DNA of 7,970 nucleotides from Acetobacteraceae bacterium (GCA_030039695.1 JASHVB010000543.1:1-7970), one strand, 5' to 3'. Numbered from the stretch's first letter, positions 1-7,276 are shown. Numbers and translations: made by a program. Notes: generated from the sequence alone by a model not told the origin.

Positions 1-100
1 CCGGTCGTACCCTCACCGCACTGCGCTTCGCGCCCTATGTAAGTCGCACATACCCTGTCATGATCAACGCCGGTCCAAACGGCGCCGAGTCGTTCACGCC

Positions 101-523
101 ATGCTGCACCTCACCAAACTCGCTGTCGGCGTGCGTGACATCGAGCACTTGCGCGAACTCCAGGCCGCGCGCGCGCAACGGAATCCGCCGCTCCGCCATC
201 GCACGCGCAACTTCCCGCGCCGACGCGACGAGGTGCTGAATGGTGGCTCCATGTACTGGGTCATCGGCGGTGCAACGCTGGTCCGCCAGCGCCTCGTCGA
301 TATCATCGAGGATCAATGGGACGATACGAGCGCCTGTGCCGGGCTCATCCTCGACCCCAGGCTCATCGCAGTTTCCGCCCGCCCGACCAAACCGTTCCAG
401 GGCTGGCGCTATCTGCGCGCCGATGAAGCGCCGCCGGACTTGGTTCCGGGCCGGCCCGCCCGGGGCGAGGCCGCGCTTCCGCACGCACTGAGGCGCGAGC
501 TTCGGGCTCTCTGTCTGCTGTGA
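101..523 (+). CDS. DUF1489 family protein
   Basis: This 140-residue protein is recognised as a member of the DUF1489 family, which is widespread in Alphaproteobacteria and has no established function. Family-like stretches run through the whole length: the N-terminal MLHLTKLAVGVRDIEHL, the basic segment LRHRTRNFPRR (residues 31-41), GGSMYWVIGG (48-57), the acidic DIIEDQWDD (67-75), the CAGLILDP segment (79-86) and RPTKPFQGWRYL (94-105). The last 25 residues are less characteristic. There is no signal peptide or membrane segment, so it is probably cytosolic. The frame stays open to the left window edge, but the ATG at 101 is chosen because the MLHLTKLAVGVRDI stretch is the usual start of the family; no strong ribosome binding site precedes it. 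The gene stands alone on the plus strand, 132 bases before the His-rich gene. A long minus-strand frame over it is a shadow. The family assignment is sure; the function is unknown. Confidence 0.9.
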   Translation: MLHLTKLAVGVRDIEHLRELQAARAQRNPPLRHRTRNFPRRRDEVLNGGSMYWVIGGATLVRQRLVDIIEDQWDDTSACAGLILDPRLIAVSARPTKPFQGWRYLRADEAPPDLVPGRPARGEAALPHALRRELRALCLL

Positions 524-551
524 TCGCTCGCCGTTGCCGCGGTGAAAGCGC

Positions 552-580
552 TTGCTCAATGGCGCACAAATCATCATAAG
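552..580 (+). promoter_or_regulatory. possible sigma-70-type promoter for the His-rich gene
   Basis: A TTGCTC hexamer at 552-557 is followed after 17 bases by CATAAG at 575-580. These match the -35 consensus at three positions and the -10 consensus at four. The element lies in a locally AT-richer part of the 132-base gap between two plus-strand genes and would give a leader of roughly 70 bases before the GTG at 656. The match is weak and rests on spacing and position only. Confidence 0.25.
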
Positions 581-655
581 AAAGTCAGTTGCTTAGGGCA
601 CGATTTTCGTCCCATCTGTGAGCCTCCTACATCCTTCCAGCACTCGGAGCACCCC

Positions 656-904
656 GTGACAAGCAAGCGTACCCCTATGTTCTTCGCGCTGGCGCTGCTG
701 CTGCCGTCCGCCGCCTTCGTCGCCGCGCCGGCCTCGGCAAATACCACGCAACACCCGGTGACGAAGCACCACGTCGCGTCGCATAAGGTTACCAGCCAGG
801 GGCACACGACCGCGGCGCACAAGCATATCGCCCGCCATCCGGCGCACACGCTCACCGCGCATCGCACCGCGTCCAAGAAACCGGTCGAACACACTTTGAA
901 CTGA
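656..904 (+). CDS. small exported histidine-rich basic protein
   Basis: This is an 82-residue protein of unrecognised family. Residues 1-28 look like a classical signal peptide: a basic start (MTSKRTP), a hydrophobic core (FFALALLLPSAAFVAA) and a likely cleavage site after PASA. The mature part of about 54 residues contains 11 histidines, many Lys, Arg, Thr and Ala, no cysteine and almost no acidic residues; it has no membrane segment and is probably disordered in the periplasm. The composition recalls the E. coli acid-shock protein Asr and other small His/Lys-rich periplasmic proteins, suggesting proton buffering or metal binding, but there is no alignable homology to prove this. The GTG at 656 is preferred over the ATG at 677 because it supplies the basic n-region and has GGAG eight bases upstream. 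The frame extends upstream to an ATG at 542, which would bury the signal peptide. It is convergent with the small hydrogenase-like subunit gene, with 7 bases between stop codons and no terminator visible. Confidence 0.65.
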   Translation: MTSKRTPMFFALALLLPSAAFVAAPASANTTQHPVTKHHVASHKVTSQGHTTAAHKHIARHPAHTLTAHRTASKKPVEHTLN

Positions 905-911
905 GGTCTGG

Positions 912-1430
912 CTATCGGTCCTGCGCGTGCACTTCCAGTAGCGCGCGCAGGCCCGCCAAAAGCCGGGCTGGGGTTGGTGGGCAGCCGCTGATCGTGAGGT
1001 CGATCGGCATCGCCGCATTAGCGCCGTCGCGCACGGCGTAACTACCTTTGAACACACCGCCGTCCACGGCACAATCACCGACTGCGACGATCCATTTTGG
1101 ATCGGGCATCGCGCACCACGTTGCTTCCAGTGCTTCGCCAAGATTGCGGGTGAGGGGGCCCGTCACCATCAGCACATCGGCATGGCGTGGACTTTCGACA
1201 AACCGCAGGCCGAAACGCTCAAGATCATAGACCGCACCACGTAGCGCGCGCATCTCGAGCTCGCAGCCATTGCAGCTCCCGCCATTGATGTGGCGAATTG
1301 CCAAGCTGCGGCCCAGGCGGGCCTGCGCCGCCGCATCCAGACGGGCCGCCAGTGAGGCCGTCGCATCGGCATCAACAGTCCCGGCCGACTCGGGCGCGCG
1401 CAGCGGACGATGGAACCAATTGCCAGGCAT
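912..1430 (-). CDS. hyfI: HyfI/HycG/NuoB-like small subunit with intact [4Fe-4S] site
   Basis: This 172-residue protein is the small, iron-sulfur subunit of a group-4-hydrogenase or complex-I-like enzyme and should carry the cluster nearest the large subunit on the cytoplasmic side of the membrane. All four cluster ligands are visible in family context: C53 and C56 in GGSCNGCELE, C120 in VGDCAVDGGVFKGSYAV and C150 in SGCPPTPARLL. The VTGPLTRN loop (89-96) is also standard. The core begins near residue 40; the first 40 residues are a poorly conserved extension. The ATG is the natural start: it overlaps the TAA of the large-subunit gene by one base (TAATG), and GGTGGA sits seven bases upstream. 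It is the last gene of the operon and ends 7 bases from the convergent His-rich gene. No ferredoxin-like partner follows, so electron flow beyond this single cluster is unexplained. The fold and cluster are clear; the hyfI symbol denotes homology, not proven hydrogenase function. Confidence 0.92.
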   Translation of the reverse strand: MPGNWFHRPLRAPESAGTVDADATASLAARLDAAAQARLGRSLAIRHINGGSCNGCELEMRALRGAVYDLERFGLRFVESPRHADVLMVTGPLTRNLGEALEATWCAMPDPKWIVAVGDCAVDGGVFKGSYAVRDGANAAMPIDLTISGCPPTPARLLAGLRALLEVHAQDR

Positions 1431-2914
1431 TACAAATCCACCGGTGAAGCAGCCAAGCCGAAAGAGTGCAGAATCACGTCAACCTCTTCCGGTCTGCTCC
1501 CGGCGATCGCGATTTCGGCCAACGGCCATAATGCCCAGCCGGGGTCGCGGGGAAACACGGCCGCAATCTGTCCGTGGTCGAGCCGCAGCCAGTGCCAGAC
1601 GTCACCACGGACGGACTCAGCGCAGCCAATGCCTTCGCCGCTGCCGGCAGGCAAGGCGACCGAGATTGCACCTTCCGGGACGGTGTCCAGCAGGGCGCGG
1701 AGCAGGCGGATGCTGTCCGCAATCTGCGCCATCCGGACCCGACATCGCGCCGCAACATCGCCGGCATGCTCTACGCACGGAGCCGGCGTAGGGCAGGCAG
1801 CATCGAAGCGCCTGGCGTCGAAGGCACGGCCGGATGCCCGGCCAACAACACCCCCGGCCGCCCATGCCGCCGCCGCTGCAAGCGTCACTGTGCCCACGCC
1901 CTCCACACGCGCCAGCGACTTGTCACAAAGGCCGCGCAGCGGCACCAGCCCGGCGTCCAGCCCATCCAGCGCGGCAATGATCGCCGATGAACCCTCAGCG
2001 GCGATGTCGGCGGCGAGACCGCCCGGGACAACGCAATCCATCATCAAGCGGTGACCGAATGCAGCCCCGACGGCGCGCAGAACGCGCTCATGGTGCCGGC
2101 CGCACTCGATCTGGAGGGCGGTAAGGCCCATCGCGTCCGCTTGGACCGCCAGCGCGTCGAGGTGCCCGGCGATTCGCTCGAGTTCGGCCATCGCGGCGCG
2201 CAGGATCGCGGCTCGGGGGGGCGCTGTGATCTCCAGTGCGGCCTCCGTGGCGCGCGCGAAAGCCAGGGAGTGGGCAACCGTGGTGTCCCCGGCGAGCCGG
2301 GCAGCGAAACGGGCCGCTGCGCGCGGCGATTTGCCGCGCATCAGCGTCAGAACGCCCTTGTGCGTGTACCCTAGCCGGCTCTCGGCCCGCAGCACGGTGT
2401 TGCCGCGCGTCGTGAGCCTGACATGCATGGCCTCGCCGATAAGGCCGTGCACCGGCCCGAGCGGCACTTGCATCAGGTCGGCCGCGTCGGTCCCCAAAAA
2501 CTCCGGTGGTCCGGCCGCGGTGGGCGGGGGGCCGGGACGCGGCGCCATTGGCTGGGTACGGGGCCATTGTCCGTGGTCCAACCACGGGCGCTCGTCGCGG
2601 GCACCGTCCGCCGCGTGGCCCCAAAGGTCGCTGACAAGACGCTCGAACCACGCGGCAATCGGCCGGACGGGTGATAGTGCGGGGTAGCGGCCGGCCTCGA
2701 CGGCGACCGCGACGGGCAAGACCTGATCCGAGGCTTCGTCCAAGAGGAGCGCATGCACCTGAGCCGTGTCTGCCCAGAGGGCCAGCAAGCTGAGATCGGG
2801 GCTGAACTTCAGGGCCGATGCCATCGCAGCCCAGTCGGGGCGGGACAGGACACGGCGCGGCCATGGTCGACACGGCTCTGCGCCAGTTGCGCTCAGCAGC
2901 TCGAGCTTGCTCAT
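1430..2914 (-). CDS. hyfG: HyfG/HycE/NuoCD-like large subunit lacking all [NiFe] ligands
   Basis: This 494-residue protein has the two-part layout of group-4 hydrogenase large subunits. An N-terminal NuoC-like domain (about residues 15-120) includes WFERLVSDLWG (89-99) and RPWLDHGQWP (109-118). A NuoD/HycE-like domain (about 150-494) includes LGPVHG (152-157), AESRLGYTHKG (177-187), ELERIAGHLD (244-253), RHHERV (273-278) and MMDCVVPGG (291-299). In true hydrogenases the L1 motif is RxCGxCGxAHS; here residues 206-216 read RLAGDTTVAHS, so both cysteines are replaced (A208, T211). The C-terminal L2 motif DPCxxC is replaced by GLAASP, putting A488 and P491 at the cysteine positions. A Ni-Fe centre therefore cannot form in the usual way. 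The start ATG overlaps the upstream TGA by four bases and has an AGG-containing site seven bases upstream; a longer frame start at 3004 lies inside the upstream gene. Databases may label such proteins HypE, which would be misleading. Homology is sure; the reaction is unknown. Confidence 0.9.
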   Translation of the reverse strand: MSKLELLSATGAEPCRPWPRRVLSRPDWAAMASALKFSPDLSLLALWADTAQVHALLLDEASDQVLPVAVAVEAGRYPALSPVRPIAAWFERLVSDLWGHAADGARDERPWLDHGQWPRTQPMAPRPGPPPTAAGPPEFLGTDAADLMQVPLGPVHGLIGEAMHVRLTTRGNTVLRAESRLGYTHKGVLTLMRGKSPRAAARFAARLAGDTTVAHSLAFARATEAALEITAPPRAAILRAAMAELERIAGHLDALAVQADAMGLTALQIECGRHHERVLRAVGAAFGHRLMMDCVVPGGLAADIAAEGSSAIIAALDGLDAGLVPLRGLCDKSLARVEGVGTVTLAAAAAWAAGGVVGRASGRAFDARRFDAACPTPAPCVEHAGDVAARCRVRMAQIADSIRLLRALLDTVPEGAISVALPAGSGEGIGCAESVRGDVWHWLRLDHGQIAAVFPRDPGWALWPLAEIAIAGSRPEEVDVILHSFGLAASPVDL

Positions 2915-4491
2915 AGCGCGCCTGCTGCAGCGGATTGCAACCAGGCGAAGACCGGCTGCGGCATCGCGAAGCCGACTAACAGAGCTAACAAGAGCGGAGC
3001 CCACGCGTACGGTGCCCGAGGCAGGCTTCGCGCGGCAGGCAATGCAGCAAGCTGCCTAAGTATTGACCAGACAAGCAGGCCGAGCGCTACGGCGAATGGA
3101 AGTAGCATGGATGGAAAGCGCGCCGCCGTCTCTGCGATGACCAGCGCAAGACCGGGGAAGATGCCGAATGGCGGGACGCCGGCGAGGCCTGCTGTCGCTA
3201 CGAGCTGGGCGAGACTGCCCTCACCGGCGAGCAGCAGAGCACTCTGCGTCAAGCTGAGGAGAATGAGGGTCACCAGTGCAGCGGCGTTCGCGGCAGGTAA
3301 GCCTAGGCCAAGCGCAAACAACGTGACGCCTGCCTGACCAATACCGGTGAGGGAGACCAGCGGAACGTTTTTTCTGCACAGCAGGATCGCACAGCCGGTG
3401 ACGGCGATACCTGCGAGTCCGGCAACCATCAGAAGCGCATGTATAGGCGCATGCTCGGTCAGCGGGTGCAGGTGGTGAACGATGATGGCGACGGACGCCA
3501 GTGCCAGTTCGGGGGCGAGGCACGCGACCATTCCCAGCCCCACCACCGTGCAAACCGGGCCCCACACGGTGACGCCGGCAGTCGCAATCGTGCCGGACAA
3601 GGCAATGCCAAGACCCAGGCTGCCTAGGCGTAACCGGCGCCACGCCTCGGCGCGCCGTGGCAAAGACGATGATGCAGCCGCGATTGTTGCGATGACGAGA
3701 GCCTGCCAGGATTGCACAGGATCGGCCACAAGGACGGCAAGCGCTGCACTCACTACCAAGATGAACCGCGCGCCTGCAGGGCCCGCACCGCTGGCACGTA
3801 GCCGCGGTGCCCAGCTTGCCGCGGTGGCCACGATCGCCAGCAGCGGGATCACCGTCGCGACAAATGCGTCGACGCGCATCGCGGCCCATTCCATCGGCAC
3901 TAGCCAAGGCAAGGTGCAGGCGAACACGAGCACCACGCTGCAGGCAATCGCGTCGAACCAGGTGTTCGTGGGCCACGCCGCCAGCACTGACGCGCCCCGG
4001 TGCGTCGTGTTCAGCCACAGCCCTGCCAAGGCCAGGGCCGGGATCGTCGGCAACATCGCCATCGCCGTACTGAGGCCAGCGAGCGGATTGTTTGTTGCCG
4101 CCAGCACTATCCCGTGCTGGAGTGAGATCAGACCGAAAATTTGCATTGCTGGGGAACGGCGCGTCACCGTTAGCGCCGCTCCGAGAACGACGACGGCCAG
4201 AGCGAGATGCTCGCCGGGAAACGTCAATGCAAGCAGCGCAAGCGTGCTGCCAAAAAACAAAGAGGCGGGGCGAGCGGTATCTGCGTGAGCTGGAAAAAAT
4301 TGAGAGACCGGCAGGATCGCTGCGACCAAGGCCAGCGGTATGACCGCCAGCCAGCCAAAATGCAGTGCGACGACAAGGCTCACGATCGCGCCCTGCAGGG
4401 CGCAAAGCATAGCCGCGGTCTGTGTCCGGGCGGTGACGAACGCCGCGAGCGAGAGTGCGACGGCGAGTCCCTCCGCGCCTTGACTGAGCAT
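2911..4491 (-). CDS. HyfE-HyfF fusion, shortened membrane subunit
   Basis: This 526-residue, strongly hydrophobic protein appears to join two subunits that are usually separate. Residues 1-165 resemble HyfE (about 216 residues in E. coli), most clearly around RRSPAMQIFG (111-120), followed by LQHG (124-127) where HyfE has MENG; the change replaces a membrane Glu that seems to correspond to one in NuoK. Residues 175-526 resemble HyfF, an antiporter-type NuoN/M relative, but total about 350 residues against about 526 in E. coli. Recognisable are TEHAPIHALLMVAG (345-358), which lines up with the SEAPxPVSALMSG loop, and ATAGLAGVPPFGIF (432-445). The Lys residues expected before these two landmarks are not seen. 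The ATG at 4491 is two bases after the HyfC stop codon; the frame extends further upstream only as a shadow over hyfC. The four-base overlap with the large-subunit gene supports coupling. That it is one continuous frame is clear; the HyfF boundary and its loss of pumping are inferred. Confidence 0.75.
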   Translation of the reverse strand: MLSQGAEGLAVALSLAAFVTARTQTAAMLCALQGAIVSLVVALHFGWLAVIPLALVAAILPVSQFFPAHADTARPASLFFGSTLALLALTFPGEHLALAVVVLGAALTVTRRSPAMQIFGLISLQHGIVLAATNNPLAGLSTAMAMLPTIPALALAGLWLNTTHRGASVLAAWPTNTWFDAIACSVVLVFACTLPWLVPMEWAAMRVDAFVATVIPLLAIVATAASWAPRLRASGAGPAGARFILVVSAALAVLVADPVQSWQALVIATIAAASSSLPRRAEAWRRLRLGSLGLGIALSGTIATAGVTVWGPVCTVVGLGMVACLAPELALASVAIIVHHLHPLTEHAPIHALLMVAGLAGIAVTGCAILLCRKNVPLVSLTGIGQAGVTLFALGLGLPAANAAALVTLILLSLTQSALLLAGEGSLAQLVATAGLAGVPPFGIFPGLALVIAETAARFPSMLLPFAVALGLLVWSILRQLAALPAARSLPRAPYAWAPLLLALLVGFAMPQPVFAWLQSAAAGAL

Positions 4492-4493
4492 GC

Positions 4494-5399
4494 TCACACC
4501 GCCGCCGAACTGGCGAGGGCCACCACTGTTGCCAGCAGCCCAAGCACGCACGTCGCACCAAGCAACATCGACGGATGTCGACGACGCCCGATCGCATAGC
4601 GGAACACCGCCAACACGCCGGTCAGCACGGCAAGTTTCAGCGCCCAAGCCAGCAAACCCACGATCCAGGCGACGGGCCCCGCTGCCGTGGTTGCCATACC
4701 GATGGGCAGAAACACTGCGGCGATCAGGTTAAGCCAGAACAGTACGCGCAGATCCTCGGCAAAGGAGACCATGGCGAGGTCAACACCGCTGAACTCCGTG
4801 AGCAGATCTGAGTAGTCAGACGATGCGACGGTGACTGCACTCAGCGATACGGCCGCCAGGGCGCACGCGCTCGAGGGCTGCAGCATGCCCACGCGCTGCA
4901 ATCCAACCAGCAGGTCAAGGTTTGTTGTGCCTCCCAGAACGCCAAGCGCGAGGATGGCCAGAAACACAGCCGGGTCCACGAGGCATGTGAGTGACATCGC
5001 CCGGGCGGCTGCCAGCCCGCCGCTCGCGGTGCCCACGTCGAGCGCGGCCAGTGCGAGCGATGCGCGGGGTAGCGTGACCAGGCCAACAAGAAGCAGAAGG
5101 TCGGCCACGCTGGCAAACAGCATTCCGGTGGAAAACGAGGGTACCACGGATACGGCGACCACCGTTGTCGCCAGGACGACGGGGGGCGCAGCCTGGAACA
5201 GGGCCGAGGCATTTTCCGCCGCCGCCGTCTGTTTGCGAACGAGCCGGATCAGATCGTGCCATGGTTGCAGTGGGGGTGGGCCGGAACGGCCAGCCAGTCG
5301 TGCTTCGATCCCGCGCAGCAGACCGCCAACGGTCGGTGCCGCAAGCGCCACCAGCCCGCAGTGTAACGCCTGGGCGATCGCGGCCAGCAGCAAGGTCAT
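4494..5399 (-). CDS. hyfC: HyfC/HycD/NuoH-like membrane subunit
   Basis: This 301-residue membrane protein is the NuoH-type subunit that anchors the soluble arm of group-4 hydrogenases; the length fits HyfC/HycD (slightly over 300). Family landmarks are LQPWHDLIRLVRKQ (44-57), ASALFQAAPPVVLA (64-77), LALAALDVGTASGG (115-128), VDPAVFLA (141-148), a TEFSG segment (201-205) and NLIAAVFLPIG (224-234). About eight membrane spans are expected. Two changes are visible: the usual SREM following the DxGxxxGG segment is ARAM (132-135), removing a conserved Glu, and the usual AEP is VDP. These may matter, because acidic residues in this subunit line the proposed quinone and proton path in complex I. The ATG at 5399 overlaps the hyfB stop as ATGA; the ribosome binding site is weak, so coupling is likely. 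The frame runs open for about 1.2 kb upstream over hyfB, which is a shadow. The family call is firm. Confidence 0.88.
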   Translation of the reverse strand: MTLLLAAIAQALHCGLVALAAPTVGGLLRGIEARLAGRSGPPPLQPWHDLIRLVRKQTAAAENASALFQAAPPVVLATTVVAVSVVPSFSTGMLFASVADLLLLVGLVTLPRASLALAALDVGTASGGLAAARAMSLTCLVDPAVFLAILALGVLGGTTNLDLLVGLQRVGMLQPSSACALAAVSLSAVTVASSDYSDLLTEFSGVDLAMVSFAEDLRVLFWLNLIAAVFLPIGMATTAAGPVAWIVGLLAWALKLAVLTGVLAVFRYAIGRRRHPSMLLGATCVLGLLATVVALASSAAV

Positions 5400-7276
5400 C
5401 TTGGCATCAGTCGCACGATGGCCAGCAGGAGAGCCAGGATCACGACTGCGACTGCCGTGCCGCGGACCCGCGAGAATGCTGGCCATCGAACGGCGAGTGA
5501 TGGCCAGGGAAGTTCCTCCGGAAAAGGCGTGAAGCCCATGCCGGACGTCTGTGTCAAAGGTTCCCCAAAGGGCAGCCACGGTGGTGGGGCAGCAAACCCT
5601 CCTTCCCAGGCCGGACCAGTACGAATACCGGCCGGCTGGAGACGCCGCCTTATCCAGACCGCCGATGCCCAGGCGAGCGCCACCAACAGGGTCACCGGCA
5701 AGCCGGGGTAGCCGCGCCCGCCGGGCACGAGCGCCACACCAACGAGGCTTGCCCGCGGGCCAAGACTTGTGCCGAGAATCTCGCGGATGGCCGGATCCGC
5801 CAGCACACGCAACACCGGGCCGATCAATACGCCAAGGATTGCCGATGCGCCGGCGAGGCAGAGCAGGGGAGTGGCCGCGGCGCGTGACAGCGGCTTCGCC
5901 GCAGCAGTGCGTGGCGTGCGCGGGCGCCCGAGGCAAACCACGCCGACCATTCGCACCAACGCCGCTACCGAAAGCGCGGTACCCAACCCAAGTGCTGCCG
6001 CCGCGATGACGAAGACCGCCTGGAAGGCGGAACCGGCGGCTTGCGTCTCCGCCAGGAGCGCCTGGAACAATAACCAGATCACGGCGAAACCAGGTCCTGG
6101 CGGGACCGCTGCAAGGCCGAACAGCCCGGCCAGCAGGCAGACGGTGCAGACCGGCATCGTGTGGATCGTGCCGCCGAGACGAGAGAGGTGCCGGGTTGCG
6201 GTGCCCAGGTGGATTGCGCCGGCGCAAAGGAGGGCAAGCGTGCCGCAGACGGCCTGCACCGCGCTCGCCGCTAGCACGGCGGCGAGCGCCAGAGCTGCGA
6301 TCTGTGGCAGATCCAGGGCGCGTGCGATTATCGCGAGACCGAACGCCGTCGCCGTGACCCCTGAATGACGCACACTGCCGGCGTTGAGTATAGCGTCGAG
6401 CGTGTCCTCGCGTGCGGCCCGGACCCCACCGATCAGCAGAGCAGCGACGCCGGGGAGCAGAAGCAGCAGGCCACACCAGGCAGGCAGTGGGCGCACGGTG
6501 AGGGTGAACATCAGCCGCAGCAGGGCATAGAACGCCAGCGGAACCGCTGCACCCTTCAGCGCAGCGGCTCCCCACGGCGTCGTCTCAGATGCGCTGGTTC
6601 GGGCGCGCTGCACCGGCGCCAATCCAGCGAGCGGCGCGAGGCCGATCATCAGCGCGAGCCAGGGCAAGGCAGCCAGGGACTCCGGCCATCGGATTGGCTG
6701 GCCACTCGTGAAGCCAAGCGGGCCGCCGCCTGCACCAGCCAGCCAGGTGACCGTAACAACTGCAGCGCCGCCGAGCAGCGTCACCAGCAGGACATCGGGG
6801 GCCGCGTGAGCGCGAGCATCCGTTTGCTCGGTTGCCCACGTTGCGCCGCCCGCGAGAGTGAGACCGGTCGCGAACACCAGGGAGTCGCCGGCCAGCGCGA
6901 CCAGTCCCAGGCTCGCCACTGCAATCACCATGGCGGCAAGGGAGGTGGGCGAGCCGGTCGGGTCGGCCTCCGCCGCATAAACAATCGACGCGGTGCCGAC
7001 CGAGAACACCAGCAATGCGAAGAAGCCCGACAGTGGATCGAGTAATAGGTGGAAATCGCGACCGGGCAGGCCGATCGGAAGGACGAGCTGCACCGGGTCT
7101 TCTCTGGCAACGAGTGCAACAAGGACCAGGACTGCCGCCAGCCCGGTGAGTCCCGCACCACCAAAGCCGATGGCCGCGCGCGTGCGGAATCGCAATGCGG
7201 TGCCGAGCGCGCCGAGCAGCATGAGGCCCGCGAGGATCACCGCCAACAGCGTCAGAACCGAACCGTTCACCCCCAA
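5396..7276 (-). CDS. hyfB: HyfB-like antiporter-type membrane subunit with degenerate proton channel
   Basis: This 626-residue polytopic protein belongs to the NuoL/NuoM/Mrp-antiporter family, closest in layout to HyfB (672 residues in E. coli). Landmarks are LLLDPLSGFF (77-86), ATRHLSRLGGTIHTMP (360-375), GLAAVPPGPGF (387-397) with WLLFQALLAE (401-410), and a HyfB-like C-terminal PAWEGGFAAP segment (555-564). The residues that move protons in the family are missing: the helix-5 WE becomes AT (136-137), the KAGLxPLH motif of helix 7 becomes MIGLAPLA (210-217), and the helix-12 Lys before LLF is G345. The frame starts with TTG at 7276, right after an upstream stop codon; a GTG at 7270 is an alternative. 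Neither has a visible ribosome binding site, unusual for the first gene of the cluster. It begins 59 bases after hpf and its TGA overlaps the hyfC ATG. The family call is strong; loss of proton transport is inferred from alignment by eye. Confidence 0.87.
   Translation of the reverse strand: MGVNGSVLTLLAVILAGLMLLGALGTALRFRTRAAIGFGGAGLTGLAAVLVLVALVAREDPVQLVLPIGLPGRDFHLLLDPLSGFFALLVFSVGTASIVYAAEADPTGSPTSLAAMVIAVASLGLVALAGDSLVFATGLTLAGGATWATEQTDARAHAAPDVLLVTLLGGAAVVTVTWLAGAGGGPLGFTSGQPIRWPESLAALPWLALMIGLAPLAGLAPVQRARTSASETTPWGAAALKGAAVPLAFYALLRLMFTLTVRPLPAWCGLLLLLPGVAALLIGGVRAAREDTLDAILNAGSVRHSGVTATAFGLAIIARALDLPQIAALALAAVLAASAVQAVCGTLALLCAGAIHLGTATRHLSRLGGTIHTMPVCTVCLLAGLFGLAAVPPGPGFAVIWLLFQALLAETQAAGSAFQAVFVIAAAALGLGTALSVAALVRMVGVVCLGRPRTPRTAAAKPLSRAAATPLLCLAGASAILGVLIGPVLRVLADPAIREILGTSLGPRASLVGVALVPGGRGYPGLPVTLLVALAWASAVWIRRRLQPAGIRTGPAWEGGFAAPPPWLPFGEPLTQTSGMGFTPFPEELPWPSLAVRWPAFSRVRGTAVAVVILALLLAIVRLMPR

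Noticed and set aside
1..100. Possible 3' end of an upstream gene or N-terminal extension of the DUF1489 gene
   Set aside because: Two frames are open through parts of this stretch, but none gives a recognisable protein, and the DUF1489 homology starts at 101.
35..577. A 180-codon minus-strand open frame across the DUF1489 gene
   Set aside because: It is antisense to a recognised conserved family, has no recognisable domain, and long shadow frames are expected at this GC content.
1088..1104. Perfect 7-bp inverted repeat CGATCCA-TTT-TGGATCG inside the small-subunit gene
   Set aside because: It lies in coding sequence for the DPKWIV stretch and is not followed by a T-run on either strand; most likely coincidental.
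4492..4647. Upstream extension of the HyfE-HyfF frame to 4647
   Set aside because: The extra 52 residues overlap the end of hyfC and are not HyfE-like; the ATG two bases after the hyfC stop is a better start.
5400..6575. The frame upstream of hyfC stays open for about 390 codons over hyfB
   Set aside because: Its product is Arg/Pro/Gly-rich with no domain, and the membrane protein homology begins exactly at the ATG at 5399; the extension is a GC-driven shadow.
912..7276. Part of a standard complex I (nuo) operon
   Set aside because: Gene order and content (HyfB-, HyfC-, HyfE/F-, HyfG-, HyfI-like, with NuoC and NuoD domains fused) follow the hydrogenase-4/FHL layout, and nuoA, E, F, G, I, J, K are absent.
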